Shown one piece after another: positions 7,695-14,760 of a stretch of DNA of 38,536 bases (its first letter is position 1; the number at the start of each line of letters is the position of its first letter). The stretch lies in assembly GCA_015066205.1 (NCBI GenBank), contig SVOV01000023.1:1-38536 (forward strand). Direction: 5' to 3'. The notes below the pieces were generated by a model. That model made no database searches and was not told the DNA's origin. It saw only the letters and a program-made list of their open reading frames with translations. Source of the stretch: Oscillospiraceae bacterium. Lineage in GTDB: Bacteria > Bacillota > Clostridia > Oscillospirales > Acutalibacteraceae. The position numbers and the translations under genes were made by a program.

Positions 7695-7721
7695 AATTAT
7701 CATCAGTGATAAGTGATAATT
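7695..7721. promoter_or_regulatory. Candidate XRE operator 1
   Basis: AATTATCA (7695-7702) and its complement TGATAATT (7714-7721) form an inverted repeat. An extra TGATAA at 7707-7712 makes a direct repeat with the right arm. The right arm overlaps the -35 box at 7720-7725. That the neighbouring XRE protein binds here is inference. Confidence 0.45.
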
Positions 7722-7748
7722 GACAAAAGGCAATTTCTATGATATATT
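7720..7748 (+). promoter_or_regulatory. Consensus sigma-A promoter of the membrane-protein pair
   Basis: A perfect TTGACA (7720-7725), a 17-bp spacer and TATATT (7743-7748). Palindromes lie on both sides, as expected for a tightly repressed promoter. Confidence 0.75.
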
Positions 7749-7752
7749 TTTA

Positions 7753-7770
7753 TTTGACAAAAAAGTCAAA
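7753..7770. promoter_or_regulatory. Candidate XRE operator 2
   Basis: TTTGAC and GTCAAA flank six A residues in a perfect inverted repeat just downstream of the -10 box, about where transcription would start. Binding there would block initiation. Confidence 0.4.
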
Positions 7771-7792
7771 ATGAATTGGAGGAAAACAAGAA

Positions 7793-8101
7793 ATGAAAAA
7801 AAATCCTTTTGTAAATTGCGGAGAGCAGATTAAAAAATTTGTAAGAATTCTCTACAAAATATCGATGCTTCTTTCGATAGGCGGCGGGGTTGTACTTACT
7901 GTGTGCGGTCTTGCTGAGGGAGGGCCTGAAGAGTTGATATTTTGGGTAGGTATTGCTGTCGCAATAGTTCTTCCTATTATTATTCACATAAGCAGCCTGT
8001 TTTTGTATGGCTTCGGTGAAATAGTTGTAAATGCAGAAGCTCAGATAACTGTAGCTTCCGGTGAGAAATCTGAAAAATCAAATGAAATTCCTTCTCTTTA
8101 A
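7793..8101 (+). CDS. Small two-helix membrane protein
   Basis: A 102-residue protein with a strong ribosome site (GGAGG at 7778-7782). Two hydrophobic segments (about 22-42 and 48-72) are followed by a FLYGFGEIVVNAE motif and a polar tail. Small clostridial membrane proteins with this arrangement are common but uncharacterised. It is followed after 39 bases by the zinc-ribbon/DUF6273 gene and shares its promoter. It may be a membrane partner of that protein; the function is unknown. Confidence 0.75.
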   Translation: MKKNPFVNCGEQIKKFVRILYKISMLLSIGGGVVLTVCGLAEGGPEELIFWVGIAVAIVLPIIIHISSLFLYGFGEIVVNAEAQITVASGEKSEKSNEIPSL

Positions 8102-8140
8102 GACAAAAAGGTAAGAACTGATATATGATGAGGTGAAAAG

Positions 8141-9949
8141 ATGGCAGAGCGATATCAGAAATTATTTTCTTTGCAAGGGTGTTATTTTTGCGAAAATTGT
8201 CCAGTTTTTATACGCGACGGCGCTATTACAAAGGACAATGAAACAGGAAATATATTTTTGCAGTTAAAAATGGAAAATATTTCCGGAGAAAATAAGAGTA
8301 TTAATGCTGTAACAGTATTATTTACTTTATATGACTCTTACGGCAAAGAAATTACTAAAAATTTCCAGTATGATTATCTTGATCTTGATTGTAAAAAAGG
8401 AGAAACATTTGGCGGAAAAACTCCTGTTTTTCTCTCAGAACAAACAATCAGAAGCTTTACTTTTACAGTTAAAAGAGTTCTTTTCTCGGATAAGAGCGAG
8501 TGGACAGATGAAGACTTCGAATGGGAAAGCTATTCTAAACAGAAAAGCCTTGAGGAGTCCGCTCTTAATGCGCAACAGATAAGACAGCTAAAGGGTGAAA
8601 CACAAGGAAAAGCAGAATTTAAATATGAAAATTTTGATAAAATCTGGTTTTGTGCTTGCGGCGGAATCAATACAGCCGAAACTGAAAAATGCCATGCGTG
8701 TGGTATTAGTAAGATTTATCTTGAAAATGCAACACCCGAATACCTTCAGAATAATGCTGTTTATGATGAAGCAATGGCGAATATGTCTGCAAAAAAATAT
8801 GATGAAGCCATTCATTTGTTTGGTTTTATCAAAGGCTGGCGGGATGCAGATAAAAAGGCTCTTGAATGTGAGGAAAAGGTAAAACAGAAAAAGACTAAGA
8901 AGAAGAAAAAGCGTATAGGTTGCTTAATATCTGCCATATCTGTAATAATTGCTTTTGTTCTTTTGATTACAATAGGTATTCCTGCTATTGCTTACGGAAT
9001 CGGTAACAGTAATTTCAAAAAAGGTAACCACGAGGTTGCAAGTACGGTTTTTGCTTTCCTTAACGGTATGGGTTATAAGGATAGCTCAGAAAAATTTGTT
9101 GAAAGCTCACTTTGGTTTATTGTAGATACAACTTCAGAAGATTATAAGCTTTTTGGTGAACATGAATACAATTCTACAATAGAATATGAACTTGCTTCCT
9201 TTTTTAACGGAGAAATGGAATCTATGGTTTCGGCTGATGTAATAAAATCTGTTTCCTCTGACTGGGCTGTTAAACAGGCGGAAGCAGGTGAATATTATTT
9301 TGCAAGCCATGTGTTTGACTGTCTTGACGGATATAAAGACAGCGATGAAAGAATGGCACAGTGTAACAGTGAAATGATTCGAAATGCACAAATCGGTGAA
9401 TATGTTCGCTTCGGAAAATTTGAACAAACTTCGCTTTTTGACGGGGAAGAATTTATAGATTGGAAAGTGCTTGATAAAAAAGATAATATGATTCTTGTTG
9501 TTGCAAATAGGGCACTGACAAGATCCTTCTTTAGCGAAGACGACGGGGTAGAATCAATTTGGGAAGACAGCGAAATAAGAAGATATCTTAATTCCGAGTT
9601 TATTTCCGAGGCATTTTCAGCCGATGAACTATACAGATTACAGACTGTTTCGCTCAGTGATACATTTGTTTACGACGGTGAAACTCATACTGCACCTATA
9701 ACGCAGGATAAAGTCTTTTTACTTTCTTATAATGAGGTTGAAAACTATATGCTGCCTGACGGCGCAGAGTGTATTGCTTCGAACCGAGTTGTTGAAAACA
9801 AATATGATGCAAGTATTATTGTAACTGTCAGCTGGGCGCTTCGTTCTCCTGAATTTGTTGTAAGTCAGGATGGTGAAATTAAGCGAGCATCTGATTTCTA
9901 CGGATCGTCAATGTACATACGGCCTGCAATGTGGATCAGTATAGATTAA
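8141..9949 (+). CDS. Zinc-ribbon, TPR-like, single-pass membrane protein with DUF6273 domain
   Basis: A 602-residue multidomain protein. In order: an N-terminal beta domain (about 20-115) like the FxLYD-type domain; a zinc ribbon with C171, C173, C184 and C187; a TPR-like repeat with YDEAIHLF (about 206-243); a lysine stretch (249-258) and one transmembrane helix (260-286); two more repeats of the form A..F..LxGYKDS (about 290-320 and 372-410); and a C-terminal DUF6273 domain (about 412-602). The zinc ribbon is probably cytosolic and DUF6273 external. DUF6273 has no established function. It is controlled with the small membrane protein by the divergent XRE regulator. Its codons look AT-richer than its neighbours. 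Confidence 0.75.
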   Translation: MAERYQKLFSLQGCYFCENCPVFIRDGAITKDNETGNIFLQLKMENISGENKSINAVTVLFTLYDSYGKEITKNFQYDYLDLDCKKGETFGGKTPVFLSEQTIRSFTFTVKRVLFSDKSEWTDEDFEWESYSKQKSLEESALNAQQIRQLKGETQGKAEFKYENFDKIWFCACGGINTAETEKCHACGISKIYLENATPEYLQNNAVYDEAMANMSAKKYDEAIHLFGFIKGWRDADKKALECEEKVKQKKTKKKKKRIGCLISAISVIIAFVLLITIGIPAIAYGIGNSNFKKGNHEVASTVFAFLNGMGYKDSSEKFVESSLWFIVDTTSEDYKLFGEHEYNSTIEYELASFFNGEMESMVSADVIKSVSSDWAVKQAEAGEYYFASHVFDCLDGYKDSDERMAQCNSEMIRNAQIGEYVRFGKFEQTSLFDGEEFIDWKVLDKKDNMILVVANRALTRSFFSEDDGVESIWEDSEIRRYLNSEFISEAFSADELYRLQTVSLSDTFVYDGETHTAPITQDKVFLLSYNEVENYMLPDGAECIASNRVVENKYDASIIVTVSWALRSPEFVVSQDGEIKRASDFYGSSMYIRPAMWISID

Positions 9950-9954
9950 AATAA

Positions 9955-9987
9955 AAAACAGAGATGGTTATCCGTCTCTGTTTTTTT
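9955..9987 (+). terminator. Terminator after the DUF6273 gene
   Basis: AAAACAGAGATGG (9955-9967) pairs with 9972-9984, with one G-U pair and a 4-base loop, followed by a T-run. Confidence 0.85.
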
Positions 9988-10001
9988 GTTTTATACAAAG
10001 A

Positions 10002-10034
10002 AAAAACAACAGCGGCGCAATACTAGTGCGCCGC
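10002..10034 (-). terminator. Terminator of the TIM-barrel isomerase gene
   Basis: GCGGCGCA (10012-10019) pairs with TGCGCCGC (10027-10034). On the - strand it is followed by TGTTGTTTTTT. Confidence 0.85.
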
Positions 10035-10048
10035 AAAATATATCAGAA

Positions 10049-10867
10049 TTAAAGGCTTCTTAAATAGTCAATGCTCATCTTTACAGCCGAAAGCTCTGTG
10101 TTGCCCTTGTCAGGCTGATCCTGTTCAACGATGAACCATTTTGCTCCGGACTTTTCACCGGCTGCAATAATTGCGGGAATATCCTGAACGCCGTGGCCGA
10201 CGGGCTTAAAGCTGAAATCCTCCTCGGAGGCAGCTTCCGTATCGTCTTCGATGCCGATGAGCTCATATAATTTCTTGGGTTTATCCTTGCCCTTCATAAC
10301 GAAGTCCTTAAGATGGATAACGGGAGTTCTTCCGCTGTATTTGAGAATATAGGGAGCGGGCTCCTCACCGCCGACATTTACCCAGCAGGTATCAAGCTCT
10401 GTCTGTAAATATTCTGCGGGAACGGTTGAATACATAACATCAAGTCCGTAAACACCGTCAATTTTAACGAATTCAAAATCGTGGTTGTGATATAAGAGAG
10501 TAAGTCCAGCTTCGGAAGCCTTCTTGCCGAGAGCCTTGATCTTTTCAAGAGTTTCGGGATAATCGGGTGTTCCGGGACGGTATTTTTCGTCAACATAGGG
10601 AATTGCAATAAACTTACAGCCGATCTCGGAATATGTTGCAATTACCTTATCCATATCCTCAAGCATTTCTGCAAGGGGAACATGAGCTGATACGGGAGTG
10701 AGAGAATATTTTTCGAGAAGAGCCTTTATTTCGGAAGCGCTTTTATCAAAAAGGCCTGCGAATTCAACACCCTCATAGCCCATTTCGGCAACCTTTTTCA
10801 GAGTGCCCTCGAAATCCTTTTCCATCTCGTTTCTGACTGAATATAACTGAAGACCTATAGGTAACAT
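10049..10867 (-). CDS. Sugar phosphate isomerase/epimerase family TIM barrel
   Basis: A 272-residue cytosolic protein of the xylose-isomerase-like TIM-barrel superfamily (the IolE/Hyi group). Landmarks are QLYSVR at 7-12, GYEGVEF at 30-36, LYHNHDFEF near 144, ELDTCW near 177, HLKDF near 204, and a late VEQD. The paired glutamates and histidines are typical metal ligands for aldose-ketose isomerisation or epimerisation. The substrate is not predictable. The start at 10867 has an AAGGAG site. A promoter lies in the tail of the upstream small gene, so it can be expressed apart from gpr-spoIIP. Confidence 0.8.
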   Translation of the reverse strand: MLPIGLQLYSVRNEMEKDFEGTLKKVAEMGYEGVEFAGLFDKSASEIKALLEKYSLTPVSAHVPLAEMLEDMDKVIATYSEIGCKFIAIPYVDEKYRPGTPDYPETLEKIKALGKKASEAGLTLLYHNHDFEFVKIDGVYGLDVMYSTVPAEYLQTELDTCWVNVGGEEPAPYILKYSGRTPVIHLKDFVMKGKDKPKKLYELIGIEDDTEAASEEDFSFKPVGHGVQDIPAIIAAGEKSGAKWFIVEQDQPDKGNTELSAVKMSIDYLRSL

Positions 10868-10896
10868 AATTGTTTCTCCTTCTTATTTTAATGAGT

Positions 10897-11103
10897 CTAT
10901 TTTAGCATACCGAAAAAATTAATACAACTGTTTTTTATGTCTTCATAATATACTCTCTGGAAGCCGCTTCCCTCAAGCTGTGTCTTTGACTTATCTCCCG
11001 CATACTGCGAGGCGCAGAATAAAGCCGTGATACACATAAGAATAAAAACGCTGAAAAGAAAATTTTTCAGCACCTTCATAAATGTCGGGTCATATTTTTT
11101 CAT
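10897..11103 (-). CDS. Small single-pass membrane protein downstream of spoIIP
   Basis: A 68-residue protein with one transmembrane segment (about 14-34), a basic N-terminus and a C-terminal polar tail. The ATG at 11103 follows the spoIIP stop by one base, which suggests coupled translation; an alternative ATG at 11121 would overlap spoIIP by 17 bases. In Bacillus the gene after spoIIP is lepA, so this gene is a local feature. Cotranscription with gpr and spoIIP suggests a sporulation-time membrane role, but that is inferred from position only. Confidence 0.6.
   Translation of the reverse strand: MKKYDPTFMKVLKNFLFSVFILMCITALFCASQYAGDKSKTQLEGSGFQRVYYEDIKNSCINFFGMLK
10899..10927 (-). promoter_or_regulatory. 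Probable promoter of the TIM-barrel isomerase gene
   Basis: On the - strand, TTGTAT (10927-10922), a 17-bp spacer and TAAAAT (10904-10899) with an extended -10 TGC. It overlaps the 3' end of the small membrane-protein gene. Confidence 0.55.
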
Positions 11104-11104
11104 T

Positions 11105-12232
11105 TTATCCCATACTTTCATTTATTATCTCGGTAAGTATCTTCCCCGTTAGGTGTGCGGAATAAAGAGCCTCCTCAAGTGTGTTCGCATCTGTTCCTAT
11201 CTCAAGAAGAAGAGAGCATTTTGCGGTGTCCATATTATATTTTCTCTGACAGAAATATAATGGCTTCATAAGACCGGGAAAGCTTTCTTCTGCCGTTTTC
11301 TGAAAGCACAGAGCGAATCTCAGATTATCCTCCCAATAGGGAAAATCCGTTATGTAGCCCTCCTCCGCTCCTGTTATTATCATTATCTGTGCCGCCTTTT
11401 TGCCGTCTATTTCAGCCGTGGGCTTACAGTGAGAGGTGTCGGAATAGTAGATGGCATCCCTGTGAACATCAAGAACTATTTCTATGGTGGGGTATTCTTC
11501 AAGATATTTTTCTACTGTGACCCTTGAACGGGAATATGCCCCGTTATAGCTCTCGTCATATATATTCTCGTCGTGAATTACTCCGATTCCGTTTTCTGTA
11601 AGAACTCTTGATATTTCGTCACCGATTCTTATCATATTTTTTTCCGCGTCAAAGCTTCTTGTTTCAAAGCCGTCATAAAAAACTCCGTTATCCGAAAGGA
11701 GATAGCTTTCCGTGGTGTGGGTGTGAAAAATAAGTACCGTAGGCTGACTCTTATCTTTGACGGAAAGCACGGGGCCCTCTTCAAGCAAAGCCTCAAAATC
11801 AGGCTTTTTTGTCGCCGTAGCGTTCTTTATCGAAAGCCCGTTTACAATGTCAGTAGCTCCCGAGGTCTTGAAAAATACCTCCTCCACCGTACCGACGGGG
11901 GAAACAGAGGCAAATTCCGCGAGGTATTCCTTTTCAAACTGTAAAACATCCTCAGGTGTCCTGAATTCACCTGAAGCGAAGGGTTCAGCGTGCTGTTCCG
12001 GTTCGGTTTTCTTCTCTTCTGTAGTGCTCTCCCTTTCGGGCTCTTTTACACCTTGGGTATTGATAAAATTCATATTTTCAGCGCCTTGAGAGGCTGTATT
12101 TGTGCTTTCTTCGGTTTTATTTACAGCTTTATTTCCCGGAATACAGATGTTTATCGTAAATATCAGAAAAAGAAGCGATGCTATTATTTTCAGTGCCCAG
12201 AAAGAATCTCCGGTATTCTCATTCTTTCTCAT
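11105..12232 (-). CDS. spoIIP: Stage II sporulation protein P
   Basis: A 375-residue peptidoglycan hydrolase of the SpoIID-SpoIIM-SpoIIP engulfment complex. SpoIIP has amidase and endopeptidase activity on the septal wall. A membrane anchor at 12-30 is followed by a low-complexity linker (35-90) and the catalytic domain (about 160-370). Diagnostic motifs are HTHTTESY at 170-177, DVHRDA at 255-260 and LLLEIGTDANT near 345. The length is close to the Bacillus protein. It lies 54 bases after gpr, the same order as the gpr-spoIIP operon of Bacillus subtilis, and has a GAGGGTG ribosome site. Confidence 0.95.
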   Translation of the reverse strand: MRKNENTGDSFWALKIIASLLFLIFTINICIPGNKAVNKTEESTNTASQGAENMNFINTQGVKEPERESTTEEKKTEPEQHAEPFASGEFRTPEDVLQFEKEYLAEFASVSPVGTVEEVFFKTSGATDIVNGLSIKNATATKKPDFEALLEEGPVLSVKDKSQPTVLIFHTHTTESYLLSDNGVFYDGFETRSFDAEKNMIRIGDEISRVLTENGIGVIHDENIYDESYNGAYSRSRVTVEKYLEEYPTIEIVLDVHRDAIYYSDTSHCKPTAEIDGKKAAQIMIITGAEEGYITDFPYWEDNLRFALCFQKTAEESFPGLMKPLYFCQRKYNMDTAKCSLLLEIGTDANTLEEALYSAHLTGKILTEIINESMG

Positions 12233-12286
12233 TTGTTCACCCTCTTAAAAAGTATCTCCTTTAAGAATATGAAAATGAGAGAAGAT

Positions 12287-13150
12287 TTATTGCACTGTAA
12301 GTGATAATATTTCCTCTGCGGAAAGATTTTTCTGAAGTGTCAGATTTATTGCCGCCGCTATAAGCCGGGCGCCTCCCGAGCAGATTATGTCGGTGTCTTT
12401 GGGTGTTACCATCATATTGCGGAATTCCTCCGTCTTTATCTCCTGTCCCGTAAGGTCATAGCAGAGAGTTGCCGCATCTACTACAGTGGGAATTCCTATT
12501 GCTATAACGGGAACTCCGAGAGTGTCCTTGTTTATTGCCCGTCTGCGGTTGCCCACTCCCGAGCCCGGCTCAATTCCCGTGTCGGTGAGCTGCACTGTTG
12601 TTCCAAGTCTTCCGACGCTTCTTGCCGCAAGAGCATCAATAACGATAATACACTCGGGAGATATCTTTTCGCTTACTCCCGAAATTATTTCTCCCGTTTC
12701 AATGCCCGTTTTTCCCGTAACCGACGGACTTATGACCGCAACGGGACGAAGAACGGGTAATTTAAGTGCATTTTCAGTTTCCTTTGGTATATGTCTTGTT
12801 GCAAGAATATTTTCTGCACACATAGGACCTATGGCATCGGGGGTAATATCTGAATTCCCGAGCCCCGCAACAAGAACAGTCCCCTCTTCGGGAATAAGCT
12901 CCCCTAAAAAGCGCTTCAGCATCTCTATTCTGCCGTCTGAAAGGGTAGAGGAGTCGGGAAAGGCCTCCATTTCGAGAGTGATGTATTTTCCCCTCGGCTT
13001 CCCGAGAGCTTCTTCGCCCTCTTTCGTTGTAATTTCAATAACGGTCGCCCTGCAGTCTTCATTTTCCTCAGAGTATACATTTACTCCCTCTATCTCACTG
13101 TCTTCTGTCATCTGCTGTCTTTCGACGGCAAGATCGGTTCTTATATTCAT
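12287..13150 (-). CDS. gpr: GPR spore germination protease
   Basis: A 287-residue protease that degrades small acid-soluble spore proteins at germination. It is made as a zymogen in the forespore. The start at 13150 is chosen because the protein then begins MNIRTDLAVE, the conserved N-terminal region of GPR zymogens, and a GGTGAT ribosome site precedes it. Family blocks include VAGLGNSDITPDAIGP (near 95-110), a VIDALAARS block near 155-165, EPGSGVGNRR near 180 and a VTPKDTD segment near 250. It is divergent from rpsT, as in Bacillus. I could not identify a clear sigma-G promoter. Confidence 0.95.
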   Translation of the reverse strand: MNIRTDLAVERQQMTEDSEIEGVNVYSEENEDCRATVIEITTKEGEEALGKPRGKYITLEMEAFPDSSTLSDGRIEMLKRFLGELIPEEGTVLVAGLGNSDITPDAIGPMCAENILATRHIPKETENALKLPVLRPVAVISPSVTGKTGIETGEIISGVSEKISPECIIVIDALAARSVGRLGTTVQLTDTGIEPGSGVGNRRRAINKDTLGVPVIAIGIPTVVDAATLCYDLTGQEIKTEEFRNMMVTPKDTDIICSGGARLIAAAINLTLQKNLSAEEILSLTVQ

Positions 13151-13220
13151 TTTATCACCGATAAAAGTTTTGCCTGTTTGAAAATTAATATGCAAAGAAT
13201 TAAAAATATCGAAAAAACAG

Positions 13221-13249
13221 TTGATTTTATTTTATCTTCGTGATATTAT
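13221..13249 (+). promoter_or_regulatory. Promoter of rpsT
   Basis: TTGATT (13221-13226), a 17-bp spacer and TATTAT (13244-13249) lie 33 bases upstream of the rpsT start. Confidence 0.75.
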
Positions 13250-13282
13250 ATAAGCCGTATGAAGAGAAGGAGGTGTAATACT

Positions 13283-13540
13283 ATGCCCAATATCAAGTCT
13301 GCAAAGAAGCGTGTTCTTGTAAACAAAACAAAGGCTGCAAGAAATAAGTCCGCTAACTCTGCTCTTAAGACAGCTATCAAGAAGGCTAACGTTGCCATTG
13401 ATACAAATGCTGCAGATAAGGCTGCCGCTGTTGCTTTTGCTGTAAAGAAGATCGACCAGGCTGCTGCTAAGGGTCTTATTCATAAGAATAACGCAGCTCG
13501 CAAGAAGTCCGCTCTTGTTACAAAACTCAACAAGGCATAA
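13283..13540 (+). CDS. rpsT: 30S ribosomal protein S20
   Basis: An 85-residue, lysine- and alanine-rich protein that binds 16S rRNA in the small subunit body. It begins MPNIKSAKKR, the family signature, which fixes the start at 13283; AAGGAGGTG at 13267-13275 is a full Shine-Dalgarno match. The RKKSALVTKLNKA end is typical. It is divergent from gpr, the conserved Firmicutes arrangement. It is followed by an unusual structured spacer and a short membrane-peptide gene. Confidence 0.97.
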   Translation: MPNIKSAKKRVLVNKTKAARNKSANSALKTAIKKANVAIDTNAADKAAAVAFAVKKIDQAAAKGLIHKNNAARKKSALVTKLNKA

Positions 13541-13627
13541 GAGTGCCTCAGAAATTGCAGGCACTCCGGCTTTTACGGAGCTGCTCCGAACAACACGGAT
13601 AAACGGACCGTGTTAAACCGTTTATCC
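13541..13627 (+). other. Structured spacer with alternative hairpins after rpsT
   Basis: Three regions can fold: GAGTGCCT (13541-13548) with 13559-13566; CGGAG with CTCCG at about 13576-13588; and a pair of competing stems. AACACGG (13592-13598) can pair with 13608-13614, or GGATAAACGG (13597-13606) with 13618-13627; they share two bases, so both cannot form fully. No T-run follows, so this is not a plain terminator. It could process or protect the rpsT mRNA or control the next gene; that is inference. Confidence 0.5.
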
Positions 13628-13652
13628 CAATTCTGAAAGGACGGTAATAAAA

Positions 13653-13823
13653 ATGAAAAAAGCTCTCAAGATAATCGCTATCGTTGTAGCAATTGCCGCT
13701 GCAATAGCAGGTATTTATGTTGTTGTTACAAAGTTTATCAACAAAAAGCAGAACACAACAGATGAAGAGAATTATGTATCCTGCTCTTGTGAAGAAGAAT
13801 TCACTTCCGAAACAATAGCCTGA
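13653..13823 (+). CDS. 56-residue membrane peptide with SCSC motif
   Basis: A short gene encoding a basic N-terminus (MKKALK), one transmembrane helix (about 6-27), a lysine-rich stop-transfer segment (FINKKQ) and an acidic tail with YVSCSC (41-46). AAGGACGG at 13637-13644 is a good ribosome site 8 bases ahead of the ATG. The clean signal-anchor layout, the ribosome site and the terminator right after the stop support a real gene. I recall similar short proteins in related clostridia but no function for them. The two cysteines could bind metal or form a disulfide. Confidence 0.7.
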   Translation: MKKALKIIAIVVAIAAAIAGIYVVVTKFINKKQNTTDEENYVSCSCEEEFTSETIA

Positions 13824-13833
13824 GCATAATAAA

Positions 13834-13860
13834 CGGCGGCTTCAAAGCCGTCTTTTTTCT
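13834..13860 (+). terminator. Terminator after the SCSC peptide gene
   Basis: CGGCT and AGCCG pair around TCAA (about 13836-13850), followed by TCTTTTTTCTTTTT. Confidence 0.75.
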
Positions 13861-13873
13861 TTTTAAATAGATC

Positions 13874-13909
13874 AAGCGTTATATCCCTCGTCGGATATAA
13901 CGCTTTTTG
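13874..13909. terminator. Terminator of tcdA, bidirectional
   Basis: AAGCGTTATATCC (13874-13886) pairs perfectly with 13893-13905 across a 6-base loop, with TTTTTG on the + strand. It lies between convergent genes. Confidence 0.8.
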
Positions 13910-13910
13910 T

Positions 13911-14621
13911 TTATTTCAATATGAGCTGTTTTACGGTGTATTCGGCTATTCTAAGGCCTGCTTGTGAGGGGATGAAGCTGATGCTTGAGGGGGGGAGGCG
14001 TTTCGGGTCTTCGGTTTCGGGGATGAATTTCGGTTTTTCGGGCATTTCGGGAGAATAAAGCACGGTTACATTCTTAATTCCCGCATCGCGGTATTTTTTT
14101 CTCATAGTACGGCAAAGGGGACAGTATTCCGTTTTTCCGATGTCCGTTATCTTAAAAAATTCACCTGACAATTTAGCGCCCGTACCCATTGAGGCTATAA
14201 GAGGAATGTTCATTTCATTGCATTTTAATGCAATGGCGGTCTTTGCGGCTGTGTCGTCAACGGCATCAATGCAAAAATCATACTGCCCGCTGAAAAATGA
14301 AGAAACGCTTTCGGGCTTCACAAAATCCGTAATTATATCTACCTGACATAATGGATTAATATCTTCGATCCTTTCCCTTGCGACCTCGGTCTTAAACCGT
14401 CCCACGGTTGAATGAAGAGCATAGAGCTGACGGTTGATGTTTGAAAGGGAAACCGTGTCCCCGTCAACGAGAGTAAGTGCACCGATTCCGACACGGGCGA
14501 GGGCTTCTGCCGTGTATGAGCCGACCCCGCCGAGACCGAAAATGATAACTCTGCTTTTTGTGAGCTTTTCAACCGCCTCTTCTCCAAGGAGCATTGCAGT
14601 TCTCGAATATTCTTCCTTCAT
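13911..14621 (-). CDS. tcdA: tRNA threonylcarbamoyladenosine dehydratase
   Basis: A 236-residue E1/ThiF-family enzyme that uses ATP to cyclise t6A at position 37 of ANN-decoding tRNAs to ct6A. The nucleotide-binding motif GLGGVGS is at 29-35. LVDGDTVSLSNINRQ follows near 51-65, the adenylation signature of this group, and the start SRTAMLLGEEAVEKL matches TcdA rather than MoeB or ThiF. A CPLC pair sits near 168-171. The length is near the usual 240-270. It has its own divergent promoter and is monocistronic. Confidence 0.85.
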   Translation of the reverse strand: MKEEYSRTAMLLGEEAVEKLTKSRVIIFGLGGVGSYTAEALARVGIGALTLVDGDTVSLSNINRQLYALHSTVGRFKTEVARERIEDINPLCQVDIITDFVKPESVSSFFSGQYDFCIDAVDDTAAKTAIALKCNEMNIPLIASMGTGAKLSGEFFKITDIGKTEYCPLCRTMRKKYRDAGIKNVTVLYSPEMPEKPKFIPETEDPKRLPPSSISFIPSQAGLRIAEYTVKQLILK

Positions 14622-14651
14622 TTTTTCACCGCTTTATTTATTAATAATTGT

Positions 14652-14680
14652 ATAATATAACTTTTCTTATTATTATGCAA
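14652..14680 (-). promoter_or_regulatory. Promoter of tcdA
   Basis: On the - strand, TTGCAT (14680-14675), a 17-bp spacer and TATTAT (14657-14652), 30 bases before the start codon. Confidence 0.6.
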
Positions 14681-14726
14681 GAAGACTTTCTTTTCTATTG
14701 CTTTTTTTATTAAAAAATAGTAGAAT

Positions 14727-14732
14727 TATAAT
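14727..14732 (+). promoter_or_regulatory. Possible -10 box for the GH38 operon
   Basis: TATAAT lies 28 bases before the start at 14761. No good -35 box is seen 16-18 bases upstream (the region is T-rich), so an activator may be needed or the call may be wrong. Confidence 0.35.
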
Positions 14733-14760
14733 GACCAAAAATAATTTTAAGGGGAATAAT

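Noticed and set aside
12486-13181. Long + strand open frame of about 230 codons
   Set aside because: It lies entirely antisense to gpr, has a serine/proline-rich low-complexity composition and no ribosome site. gpr itself is unmistakable.
13151-13282. Sigma-G promoter for gpr
   Set aside because: A TGCATA-like -35 is present on the - strand, but no matching -10 at the right distance, so I make no call.
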